Source: JBCBEX01 sp039027055
GTDB lineage: Bacteria > Bacteroidota > Rhodothermia > Rhodothermales > Rubricoccaceae
Reading direction: 5' to 3'
DNA length: 6,332 nt
Assembly (NCBI GenBank): GCA_039027055.1
Contig: JBCCLD010000278.1
Span: forward strand, 1 to 6,332
The translations under genes were made by a program, and so were the position numbers. Of this stretch, positions 1 to 6,210 are shown piece by piece. The notes below the pieces were generated by a model. It worked only from the letters and a program-made list of their open reading frames with translations, was not told where the DNA came from and made no database searches. Within the stretch, counting starts at the first letter, position 1, and every line of letters starts with the position of its first letter.

Positions 1-855
1 GCCGCCCGTCGTGTGGAGCACGCCCTTCGGTTTGCCGGTGGAGCCTGACGTGTAGAGGATGAAGAGCGGGTCCTCGGCGTCCATGACTTCGGGCTCGGCC
101 TCAGCGGGCTGGCCGTCCACGGCGTCGTGGTACCACACGTCCACGGCGTCATTCCAGGCGACGTCGCCGCCGGTGTTTTTGACGACGAGCACGTGGCGCA
201 CGTCGGGGCACTGCTCCAGCGCCTTGTCGACGTTTTGCTTGAGCGCCACCGTGCGGCCTCCGCGGCGGCCTTGGTCGGCCGTCACGACGAAGTCAGACTC
301 GCAGTCGAGGATGCGCGTGGCGAGCGAGTCGGGGCTGAAGCCTGCGAAGACGACCGAGTGGATCGCGCCGACGCGCGAGCAGGCGAGCATCGTGTACGCA
401 GCCTCGGGGATCATCGGGAGGTAGACCGTCACGCGGTCGCCCTTCTTGACACCCATCGCGCGGAGCGCGTTGGTGAGGCGGCAGACGTGCTCGTAGACGT
501 CGCGGTAGGTGAGGTGACGCGTCTCCTGGGTGCTGGGATCGTCAGGCTCGAAGAGGAGCGCCGTCTGGTCGCCGCGCGTGGCGAGGTGCCGGTCGAGGGC
601 GTTGTAGGAGGCGTTGAGCTTGCCGCCCTCGTACCACTTGATCGAGACGTTCTTTGGATCGTACGAGACGTTCTTGACGGTCTGGAACGGCTCGAACCAG
701 TCGATGCGGTCGGCCTGTTCGCGCCAGTAGGCCTCGTTGTCGTCCACGGAGCGTTGATGGGTGGCCTCGTAGTCGGCCTGCGAGGAGACGTGCGCGTGGG
801 CGGCAAAGGCCGCTGGCGGCGCGTAGGTCGTGGGAGCGGTGAGCGAGTCTGCCAT
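1..855 (-). CDS. acs: Acetyl-CoA synthetase (acetate--CoA ligase), N-terminal 285 codons, cut by window edge
   Basis: Activates acetate with ATP and CoA to acetyl-CoA through an acetyl-adenylate; a cytoplasmic enzyme of the ANL (adenylate-forming) superfamily. The minus-strand frame is open from the ATG at 855 to base 1. The N-terminal Acs region is clear: NVSIKWYEGGKLN at about residues 69-81, the LDRHLA segment at 87-92, MIPEAAYTMLACSRVGAIHSV at about 148-168, and a GRRGGR segment (about 196-201) where family members carry CoA-contacting arginines. The adenylation P-loop YTSGSTGKPKG is at 268-278 and is followed by VLHTTGG. The family is about 650 residues, so roughly 365 residues, including the catalytic C-terminal lid, lie outside the window. 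The start is chosen because the protein from this ATG aligns with the usual Acs N-terminus; there is only a weak AGG upstream. The gene lies downstream of a transporter-kinase and receiver pair, consistent with regulation by carbon source. Confidence 0.97.
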   Translation of the reverse strand, partial: MADSLTAPTTYAPPAAFAAHAHVSSQADYEATHQRSVDDNEAYWREQADRIDWFEPFQTVKNVSYDPKNVSIKWYEGGKLNASYNALDRHLATRGDQTALLFEPDDPSTQETRHLTYRDVYEHVCRLTNALRAMGVKKGDRVTVYLPMIPEAAYTMLACSRVGAIHSVVFAGFSPDSLATRILDCESDFVVTADQGRRGGRTVALKQNVDKALEQCPDVRHVLVVKNTGGDVAWNDAVDVWYHDAVDGQPAEAEPEVMDAEDPLFILYTSGSTGKPKGVLHTTGG

Positions 856-1126
856 GTCGCCTAGTAGGATAGGGTATACATTACCATATGGTAATAGAAT
901 AAGGAAGCCGCTAGGCGCACACCTGCCCTCCTGGCGGCCTTATGGGAGTCATAGTAGGAATTATTCAGCGTGTCCGGAAGCGCTTCGCAGATTTGTATTA
1001 CCAAAAAGTGATATCCATGCTGTTTCTTCATAAATTGTGAGAGGGGTTTCCCTACGCTTTTTCCGCTCTTGGCCGGGTTGGCCTCACACTGCCCTCCTGG
1101 ACATCCGCACGAGTCTGTGCACCCCG
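856..1126 (-). promoter_or_regulatory. 271-bp leader/promoter region of acs
   Basis: This gap between the kinase-like gene and acs is visibly richer in A and T than the flanking genes, especially at 860-900 and 955-1035, as expected for a promoter region. It holds a perfect 16-bp palindrome (880-895), a second ATTACC half-site (997-1002) and a 10-bp palindrome GAAGCGCTTC (977-986). I could not identify a convincing -35/-10 pair or a Bacteroidota-type TTTG / TAnnTTTG pair, so the transcription start is not assigned. No convincing terminator for the upstream gene was seen. That acs has its own promoter here is inferred from gap length and composition. Confidence 0.5.
880..895. promoter_or_regulatory. 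Perfect 16-bp palindrome upstream of acs, candidate operator
   Basis: ATTACCATATGGTAAT equals its own reverse complement. It ends 25 bp before the acs ATG, so it lies in the core promoter or the 5' leader, where a bound dimer could block transcription or initiation. A 16-bp perfect AT-rich palindrome in a GC-rich locus is unlikely to be chance. One further half-site, ATTACC, is at 997-1002. The binding protein is unknown, and neither small signalling protein in this window has a visible DNA-binding domain. Confidence 0.45.
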
Positions 1127-1849
1127 CTAGCCTTCCACCTCGAGGGGCAGCAGCACCTGCACCATCGGGCGCTCAGCGCCCGCTCGGGCCCATGCCTCGG
1201 CCCCATGCCGGTCCAGCACGTCAGCGGCGACGCGGTCGGGCACCTCGCCGACGTCGTCGTAGGGCTGGGTGAGCCAGCGTTCGAGCCGCTGTGGCTGGAT
1301 GGCAGGGCCGTCCCACGCTACATCGAACGCGGCGTAGCGCCCCATCTTCTGGACCCGCAGCATGAGCGGGCGCGACCGCACGGCGAAGTGCACCCGCTGG
1401 GCAAAGAAGACCAGGAGGCCTACGAGCGCCGCGCGGTCCGCCCGGATCGGCAGGGTGTCCCCTGGCTCTTCCACGTGCACCCCAGTCGGTCCCAGCGCCG
1501 CATACGAGGCGAGGTCTTCGGCGACGCGGTGCAGGACCGTGGCCGCGGGCACAACGTGCATAGGACGCTCCGCGGCCGCAGCTTGGGCATACCGCTCCAT
1601 CGACGCCTCCAAGCGCTCGCTCGCCTCGACGGCCCCCTGCCGCACGATCTCGGCGAACTGCGCCTGGACGGCCTCGTCCATGTCCGGATACTCCGTCATC
1701 GTCTCGATGGCAGCCCGGATCGAACCGAGCGAAGCGCGCAGCCCCTCCGCGAGGTCTTGCACGATGCCATCGAGGCGGCGTGCCTGGTAGGAGCGCTCCG
1801 GTGGGACCGCATCACGGTGGGCAAGAGGAGACTCGGTCAGGTCAGGCAT
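1127..1849 (-). CDS. Degenerate histidine-kinase-like protein (pseudokinase), 240 aa
   Basis: The protein follows a histidine kinase core without visible membrane segments or a sensor domain. Residues 27-51 align without gaps to the HisKA box of the neighbouring kinase (its residues 703-727), sharing 11 of 25 positions, but the phosphoacceptor His is Glu35 and the following Pro is Ser40. The C-terminal half (about 95-237) follows the HATPase domain: N-box Asn becomes Ala150, the G1 box DxGxG becomes WDGPA (179-183) and the G2 box GTGLGL becomes VGEVPD (200-205). Neither autophosphorylation nor normal ATP binding is expected. The four-helix dimerisation region, which contacts response regulators, seems kept, so the inferred role is a partner, phosphatase or decoy for the receiver encoded upstream. 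The ATG at 1849 has no clear ribosome-binding site, and the frame is open for 42 more codons upstream without ATG, GTG or TTG. It could instead be a very divergent but active kinase, which I consider unlikely. Confidence 0.75.
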   Translation of the reverse strand: MPDLTESPLAHRDAVPPERSYQARRLDGIVQDLAEGLRASLGSIRAAIETMTEYPDMDEAVQAQFAEIVRQGAVEASERLEASMERYAQAAAAERPMHVVPAATVLHRVAEDLASYAALGPTGVHVEEPGDTLPIRADRAALVGLLVFFAQRVHFAVRSRPLMLRVQKMGRYAAFDVAWDGPAIQPQRLERWLTQPYDDVGEVPDRVAADVLDRHGAEAWARAGAERPMVQVLLPLEVEG

Positions 1850-1868
1850 GGCCTGAAGGGCGCACGAG

Positions 1869-1896
1869 AGTAGCAGCGCAGAAGTAGCAGCGCAGA
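1869..1896. repeat. 14-bp perfect tandem duplication just upstream of the kinase-like gene
   Basis: AGTAGCAGCGCAGA occurs twice head to tail (1869-1882 and 1883-1896), 20 bp before the start codon at 1849. The unit is not a multiple of three. An ATG at 1908-1906 lies 59 bp upstream of the annotated start and is out of frame; with one repeat copy the distance would be 45 bp and the two would be in frame. Confidence 0.8.
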
Positions 1897-2006
1897 AAGC
1901 GAGCCCATAGACGCTAGAACGATGCGCTACGTTTCGCCGCAGCCAAACGATAGGGATCCAAGAGCCGCGTCATACGGATTCGGCGTCACGATGTCAGCAT
2001 GGCTCT

Positions 2007-2034
2007 GTGTTGCGTGTTGCGTACCGCGTGTTGC
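2007..2034. repeat. Heptanucleotide tandem repeat, unit GTGTTGC
   Basis: Four consecutive 7-bp units start at 2007: GTGTTGC, GTGTTGC, GTACCGC (diverged) and GTGTTGC, followed by a further degenerate GTATCAG. Another GTGTTGC is at 2301-2307, and the inverted form TACGCAACAC is at 2333-2342. Heptanucleotide repeats of this style occur between genes in several bacterial groups; no function can be read from the sequence. Confidence 0.7.
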
Positions 2035-2318
2035 GTATCAGATCGCTCACTACCAGACTCTTATTTCAAGGCACCCCTCTCACGATGCTGAACACGCTGG
2101 GTGACTCCCATCGCCAAAGTCTTGTCATGCTGAACGGGATTGAGCATCTCAGCCAGGCAACAGCGTACCTGAGTCGTCAGAGATCCCGAAGCCGCAGGTT
2201 CACGCCAGGAATCAAGTCCGGGATGACAGAGACGGGGCCTCTAGGCCAGAGAGAGCCGTTGTGGGCACCGTCAAGAAAACGTGTACGGTGGTGAGATTGC
2301 GTGTTGCCTATCGGATCG
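2026..2318. repeat. Dispersed 20-bp direct repeat pair flanking the REP-like region
   Basis: The 20-bp segments at 2026-2045 and 2299-2318 match at 18 of 20 positions; both begin GCGTGTTGC and end GATCG. They bracket the REP-like palindromes, so the interval could be a small inserted or amplified non-coding element. No transposase, terminal inverted repeat or clear target duplication is visible. Confidence 0.45.
2127..2229. repeat. REP-like palindromic intergenic repeats
   Basis: At 2127-2147, ATGCTGAA and TTGAGCAT pair with one mismatch around a 5-base loop; a second ATGCTGAAC is at 2085-2093. At 2183-2188 and 2219-2224, ATCCCG and CGGGAT are inverted. The segment ATCAAGTCCGGGATGAC (2211-2227) closely resembles the GTCATCCCGGACTTGAT-type extragenic repeat seen in many bacterial genomes. 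Family assignment rests on memory of such motifs, not a search. Confidence 0.5.
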
Positions 2319-2416
2319 AGGTCTACACGCACTACGCAACACCTCCTCGGCTATCCTGACATCGACGAACCGAAAGCGAATCATCAGGCATTTCGTCCCT
2401 CGCTCAGGTCAGACGT

Positions 2417-2785
2417 TCAACCGGCCTCGACGAGGCCGCGCACGCGTGCGAGCACGTCTTTGATGGCGAAGGGCTTCACGACGTAGCCGTCGGCTCCGAG
2501 GGCGAGCGCACGGGCCTCGTCAACGGGCCGGCCCTTGGCGCTCACCATGAGCACCCGCGTCTGCTTCCACGCGGCGTTGGCGCGGATCGCCTGGCACACG
2601 TCGAGGCCATCGCGGTCGGGCAGCATCACGTCGAGTAGGACCACGTCGGCAGGATCGTCCGCGAGCGCAGCCAGGGCCGCTTCGCCGGAGTGAACCGTGC
2701 GCACGGCATAACCCTCCTGCCGCATCAAGAAGTCGAGCGAGACGGCGATGTTGGGTTCGTCATCGACGATGAGGACGGACGGCAT
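2417..2785 (-). CDS. Single-domain CheY-like response regulator, 122 aa
   Basis: A stand-alone receiver domain of the two-component family, cytoplasmic, expected to take a phosphoryl group from a histidine kinase, most simply the one encoded just upstream. All receiver landmarks are present: the acidic pair D8 D9 in VLIVDDEPN, phosphoacceptor D52 in VVLLDVMLP, S82 at the usual Ser/Thr switch position, Y101 near the aromatic switch position and invariant K104 in VKPF. At 122 residues there is no room for a DNA-binding or enzymatic output domain, so it must act by protein contact, like CheY or Spo0F. The frame continues upstream to 3187, but that part overlaps the kinase gene and has no receiver homology; the ATG at 2785 gives a standard receiver N-terminus. 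No Shine-Dalgarno sequence is seen. A 260-bp gap separates it from the kinase gene. Confidence 0.93.
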   Translation of the reverse strand: MPSVLIVDDEPNIAVSLDFLMRQEGYAVRTVHSGEAALAALADDPADVVLLDVMLPDRDGLDVCQAIRANAAWKQTRVLMVSAKGRPVDEARALALGADGYVVKPFAIKDVLARVRGLVEAG

Positions 2786-2919
2786 GGGGGAGCACGGCCA
2801 ATGGACGGGGAGGCGTCGTAGTGAGACGGTATGCAACGCGCTGCGAAGTAGCAAACCTGGTGGGTGGGTTTCTATTGGCGAACCCAGCCTGTTTGACGCA
2901 TGGGCTGTACGCGCACGGG

Positions 2920-2935
2920 CAAGGCTTTCGCCTTG
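2920..2935 (-). other. GAAA-tetraloop hairpin in leader of response regulator gene
   Basis: On the minus strand CAAGGC-GAAA-GCCTTG forms a perfect 6-bp stem closed by a GNRA-type tetraloop. A competing stem, GCCTT-C-AAGGC (2940-2930), overlaps it. No U-tract follows, so it is not a standard intrinsic terminator. It may be a structured part of the leader RNA or chance. Confidence 0.3.
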
Positions 2936-3020
2936 AAGGCGTTCGGATCCACGCATGGATCCACGCTCAGGTCGGGGGGGCTTCTCCTTGGCGTTTGTGG
3001 ACCGTTTTGGCCTTTGGAGT

Positions 3021-3043
3021 GCTTGCGCACCGGGTTCGCAAGC
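3021..3043 (-). terminator. Hairpin directly after the histidine kinase stop codon
   Basis: GCTTGCG (3043-3037) pairs perfectly with CGCAAGC (3027-3021) around a 9-base loop, starting 2 bases after the stop codon of the kinase gene. The position suggests a 3'-end or mRNA-stabilising hairpin. No run of T follows, so Rho-independent termination is doubtful. Confidence 0.3.
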
Positions 3044-3045
3044 CC

Positions 3046-5931
3046 TCAAGACGTAGCCTCGTCCCGTGGGGTTTTCTCGGCCGCAGGGAATGGGGCGGCG
3101 ATCCTCCCATCGCCCTGCGGCTCTGTCGTGAGCAGCGGGAGCGTGAACGAGAACGTTGCCCCCTTGCCGAGGGTACTCTCCACCCACAGCTCGCCGCCGT
3201 GGGCACGCACGATCCGCCGCGAGATGGCAAGCCCGAGGCCGGTGCCGCCGGGGGCCTCGCCCTGATCGGCAGGCCGGTGCTGGGCCTGCTCGAACGCGTC
3301 GAAGATGCGCTCGTGGTCCGAAGGGTGGATGCCATGCCCGTTGTCGGACACGTCGAGCCGTACTAGAGGGGCACCGCCGCTAGGATCTGGCAACTCGGCG
3401 ATAGAGACGCGCACACGGCCCAGTGCTCGGTCGGCGTGCTTCGCCGCGTTGGCGAGGAGGTTATAGAGCACCTGCCGGACCTGGTCGGCGTCGCCCTCCA
3501 CGCGGTAGGATTGCGCCGGAGTGACCACATCGAGAGTGACGCCGCGACGACTGAACAGGGGCCGCACAGCGTGGACCGACGCACGCACCTCGGCTTCCAC
3601 GTCGAGCGGGCGGGCATCGGGGACGGCGTGCCGGTTGAGCTTCTGGAACGTGAGCACGTCGTTGATGAGGCGGCTCAGGCGCTCCGTCTCGGCGACAACG
3701 ATTTCTAGGAATTCCGACCGCTGGGCGGGGTCGAGGTCGGGCGTCGTCTGCATGATCTCGGCGAAGGCGCGGATCGAGGTGAGCGGGGTGCGCAGTTCGT
3801 GCGTCACCGTCGAGACGAACTCGTCGCGGAGGCGGTCAACCTCACGGAGCGCGCGGTTGACGACCATCAGCTCGTTCCGGGCCGCCTCCAGCCGCTGAGT
3901 CTGCTGCTGCAGCTCGGCGGACTTCTGCTCCAATGTGCGGCTGTACGCCAAGGTCTTTTGCTGCTCGTCGAGGATGGCCAGCACCTCGTCCACGCGCACC
4001 GGCTCCTCGCGCACGATGGTGGCGATCATCGCTCGCGCCGACGCCGAGCCGATGGAGGCCGCGAGCAACGCCTCGGCATGGTGCACGAGGTCGGCGTCGG
4101 CTGTCAACGACGCATCGACGTCTATGGCGACCTCATCGAGCGGGTGCGCGGCGAGGTAGGCGTCGATGGCCTGATCTGCTCGGCGAGCACCAAGGAAGCG
4201 GCGCAGCAACGCGCGGAGGTCATCGAGGTGGGCGGTGCCGCGCCACACGGAGCGGCCTGCCGTTGCCCCGGCTTCGCCTGCGGTACCCCGAGATGCTGTG
4301 AAGCGGTCGATGTCGACGAACGACACCGCCTGCGCGTGCTCGAGCACGCCCTGCCGCGTGAAGAGCGAGACGCCGACGTAGAGACTGGCATTGACGAGCA
4401 GGCTCCAGAACGTGCCGTGGGCGATGGGGCTGAGCGCGTCGAGGCCGAAGAGGGCGTACGGGCGCAGCGTGGCCCAGCCGAAGAGGCCGTCGGCCACGAA
4501 GCCTTCGGCGACGCCGCCCGCCTGCATCAACGCCGGGAGCGGCAACGTGTAGGCCCAGACCAGCACGCCGCCCACGAGCGCGCAGACTGCGCCCGCCCAG
4601 GTGCCCCGCTTCCAAAACATCCCGCCTAGCACCACCGGCCCGAACTGCGCCGCCGCCGCGAAGGAGACCAGCCCGATCGAGACGAGGGCATACGTGTCGG
4701 CCACGAGGCGGAAATACAGGTAGCCGATCAGCACGACCACCAGGATCGCACCGCGCCGGATGCGCAGCACCCAGAGGCCGAGATCGCCCCGCTCGGAGAG
4801 ACTGCCGCCGCGCACCCGCAGCAGCAGCGGCATCACGAGGTCGTTGGAGATCATCGTCGCGAGCGCGACCGTCGCCACGATCACCATGCCCGTCGCCGCC
4901 GAGAGGCCGCCGATGAACACGAGCAGCGCTAGCAGCGGGTGGCCCTCGGCCAGCGGCAGCGTGAGGACGAACGTGTCCACATCGACGCTGCCGTCGGGGA
5001 AGTAGAGCAGCCCGCCCAGAGCGATGGGTAGCACGAACAGGTTGATGAGCAGCAGGTAGAGCGGGAAGAGCCAGATCGCCCGCAGCACGTGCCGCTCGTC
5101 GACGTTCTCCACAACGGCGACCTGGAACTGGCGCGGCAGCAGCAGCGCGGCTCCCATCGAGAGCACGAGCAGCGCGGCCCACTCGCTGTAGGCCTCCGCC
5201 CCCGACGGCATCACGAAGAGGGGCTGGAGGTCGACGCGTGCCGCGGCCCTGCTGAAGAGATCGCCTACCCCATCGTACATCGCGAAGGTCACGAAGAGGC
5301 CCACGGCCAGGAAGGCGACGAGCTTGACGACGGCCTCAAACGCGATGGCCGCCACCATGCCCTCGTGGCGCTCGGTGGCATCGAGGTGGCGGGTACCGAA
5401 GAGAATGGCGAAGATGGCAAGGATCACCGCCACGTAGAAGCCCGTGTCGCTCGCCAGCGACAGGGCGACCGCGCCTGGTGCGCTGGTGCCCGTCAGCACG
5501 CCGAACGTGCCCGAGACGGCCTTGAGCTGCAGCGCGATGTAGGGCACCGTGCCCGCCACAGCAATGACCGTGACGAGGCCGCCGAGCAGTTGGCTCTTGC
5601 CATAGCGCGACGATACGAAGTCGGCGATAGAGGTGAGGCGGTGGTAGCGGCTGATGCGCACCATCTTGCGCAGCACGCTCGCGCCGAGGAGGAGCGTGAG
5701 CGTGGGCCCGAGGTAGATGGTGAGGAAGCTGACGCCCTCCGTCGCCGCGCGCCCCACCGAGCCGAAGAAGGTCCACGCCGTGCAGTAGACGGCCAGCGAG
5801 AGCGCGTAGACCGACGCGCGTCCCACGAGCGACCGCCCCTCGTCCGCGCGTCGGTCCGCGAGCGAGGCCAGCCCGAAGAGCAGCCCCAGGTAGAGCAGGC
5901 TCGCGGCAACGACGATGCTGGGGCTTAGCAC
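3046..5931 (-). CDS. SLC5 sodium/solute symporter-STAC-histidine kinase fusion (CbrA/CrbS family), 961 aa
   Basis: An inner-membrane sensor kinase with a transporter as its input domain. Residues 1-525 form a multi-helix SLC5/SSS module with family blocks around 42-76 (AVYCTAWTFFGSVGRAA, then IYLGP), 98-137 (HRLTSIADFVSSRYGKSQ, then PYIALQLKA) and a polar helix at 339-366 (GGLSAATGMVIVATVALATM). Residues about 563-665 match the STAC linker (RRFLGARRA, ALLAASIGSASAR). A coiled coil at about 655-705 leads to HisKA with the phosphoacceptor His711 in THELRTPLTSIR. The HATPase domain has N-box N828, G1 DNGHG (863-867) and G2 GTGLGL (896-901), all intact, so it should be an active kinase. Unlike Pseudomonas CbrA and CrbS, no PAS domain lies between STAC and HisKA. 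The start is GTG; a stop lies ten codons upstream and the next Met is inside the membrane domain. The likely partner is the receiver encoded next. The sensed solute is unknown; acetate or another acid is inferred from the nearby acs. Confidence 0.95.
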   Translation of the reverse strand: MLSPSIVVAASLLYLGLLFGLASLADRRADEGRSLVGRASVYALSLAVYCTAWTFFGSVGRAATEGVSFLTIYLGPTLTLLLGASVLRKMVRISRYHRLTSIADFVSSRYGKSQLLGGLVTVIAVAGTVPYIALQLKAVSGTFGVLTGTSAPGAVALSLASDTGFYVAVILAIFAILFGTRHLDATERHEGMVAAIAFEAVVKLVAFLAVGLFVTFAMYDGVGDLFSRAAARVDLQPLFVMPSGAEAYSEWAALLVLSMGAALLLPRQFQVAVVENVDERHVLRAIWLFPLYLLLINLFVLPIALGGLLYFPDGSVDVDTFVLTLPLAEGHPLLALLVFIGGLSAATGMVIVATVALATMISNDLVMPLLLRVRGGSLSERGDLGLWVLRIRRGAILVVVLIGYLYFRLVADTYALVSIGLVSFAAAAQFGPVVLGGMFWKRGTWAGAVCALVGGVLVWAYTLPLPALMQAGGVAEGFVADGLFGWATLRPYALFGLDALSPIAHGTFWSLLVNASLYVGVSLFTRQGVLEHAQAVSFVDIDRFTASRGTAGEAGATAGRSVWRGTAHLDDLRALLRRFLGARRADQAIDAYLAAHPLDEVAIDVDASLTADADLVHHAEALLAASIGSASARAMIATIVREEPVRVDEVLAILDEQQKTLAYSRTLEQKSAELQQQTQRLEAARNELMVVNRALREVDRLRDEFVSTVTHELRTPLTSIRAFAEIMQTTPDLDPAQRSEFLEIVVAETERLSRLINDVLTFQKLNRHAVPDARPLDVEAEVRASVHAVRPLFSRRGVTLDVVTPAQSYRVEGDADQVRQVLYNLLANAAKHADRALGRVRVSIAELPDPSGGAPLVRLDVSDNGHGIHPSDHERIFDAFEQAQHRPADQGEAPGGTGLGLAISRRIVRAHGGELWVESTLGKGATFSFTLPLLTTEPQGDGRIAAPFPAAEKTPRDEATS

Positions 5932-5958
5932 AGCAGGCAGAGCAGGCCGGTGGCAGAA

Positions 5959-6210
5959 TCAGCGTAGGGCACGCGCCGGACCCGCAGGCTCGGCGTCGGG
6001 GGGGGCCACGCGGTGGGCCGACTCCGGCTCGCGCCGCCGCTCCACCGTCCACGCCGCCAGCGCCACCAGACTTGCCCAAACCATGAAGAGGTACACGTAG
6101 AGCACCGGCACACCGAGTACGGCCTCGGCTCGGTCGGCCAGCGTGAGCAGCGGGTAGTTGAGCAGCAACGCGCCGAGCACGAAGAGAGCCGTGAGCCGCT
6201 GGCGTCGCAT
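5959..6210 (-). CDS. Small two-helix membrane protein upstream of the transporter-kinase, 83 aa
   Basis: A basic N-terminus (MRRQR) is followed by two hydrophobic segments at about residues 6-24 (LTALFVLGALLLNYPLLTL) and 35-55 (PVLYVYLFMVWASLVALAAWT), then a charged, proline-rich tail of about 28 residues. The first helix and short loop ending in GVPVLYVYLF recall the small DUF3311-type proteins often encoded next to SSS symporters; CbrA of Pseudomonas also has a small upstream reading frame (cbrX). The stop lies 27 bp before the kinase GTG and in the same frame, so co-transcription and translational coupling are likely. The ATG at 6210 is preferred to a TTG at 6297, since the extension would only translate the 8-bp repeat. 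The inferred role is an accessory subunit of the transporter module. Confidence 0.75.
   Translation of the reverse strand: MRRQRLTALFVLGALLLNYPLLTLADRAEAVLGVPVLYVYLFMVWASLVALAAWTVERRREPESAHRVAPPDAEPAGPARALR

Larger units (their letters stand above)
1850..2416. other. 567-bp non-coding stretch with decayed repeats
   Basis: No convincing gene is seen between the response regulator and the kinase-like gene. The short open frames here lack recognisable motifs and cross the repeats. The stretch holds the 14-bp tandem duplication (1869-1896), a heptanucleotide array (2007-2034), a 20-bp direct repeat (2026-2045 and 2299-2318, 18 of 20 identical) and REP-like palindromes (2127-2147 and 2183-2229). 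The short inverted repeat GGCCT-CT-AGGCC lies at 2236-2247. It probably splits the cluster into separate transcription units, but no promoter or terminator could be assigned. Confidence 0.6.
2786..3045 (-). promoter_or_regulatory. 260-bp gap between kinase and response regulator, possible promoter and hairpins
   Basis: There is no gene in this gap. In the minus-strand sense it starts with a hairpin (3043-3021) just after the kinase stop, followed by a 12-bp-period direct repeat of GGATCCACGC (2945-2954 and 2957-2966) and a GAAA-loop hairpin (2935-2920). A weak Bacteroidota-style promoter candidate is TTTG (2855-2852), then 20 bp, then TACCGTCT (2831-2824), which only partly fits TAnnTTTG. The gap length suggests separate or attenuated expression of the response regulator; this is inference. 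Confidence 0.3.

Noticed and set aside
127..864. Long plus-strand open frame opposite acs
   Set aside because: It mirrors the acs coding frame, which has unmistakable family motifs; the frame is an effect of high GC and its protein has no recognisable domain.
923..1100. 12-bp direct repeat CTGCCCTCCTGG (923-934 and 1089-1100)
   Set aside because: Two short GC-rich copies 166 bp apart with no other shared structure; could be chance.
1037..1873. 278-codon plus-strand frame opposite the kinase-like gene
   Set aside because: Longer than the minus-strand gene, but the minus-strand protein aligns with HisKA/HATPase in order, whereas this one is rich in Arg, His and Gly without a motif.
1922..2294. 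Small plus-strand frames in the 567-bp gap
   Set aside because: They cross the tandem and REP-like repeats and show no protein motif.
2786..3187. 134-residue N-terminal extension of the response regulator
   Set aside because: It would overlap the kinase 3' end and cross the intergenic hairpins; receiver homology begins exactly at the ATG at 2785.
4220..5182. 320-codon minus-strand frame inside the transporter-kinase
   Set aside because: Overlaps the SLC5 module in another frame and has low-complexity Arg/Ala/Gly composition.
5089..5928. Plus-strand frame opposite the transporter domain
   Set aside because: Antisense to the clear SLC5 module; composition is dominated by Arg, Glu and His, typical of a shadow frame.
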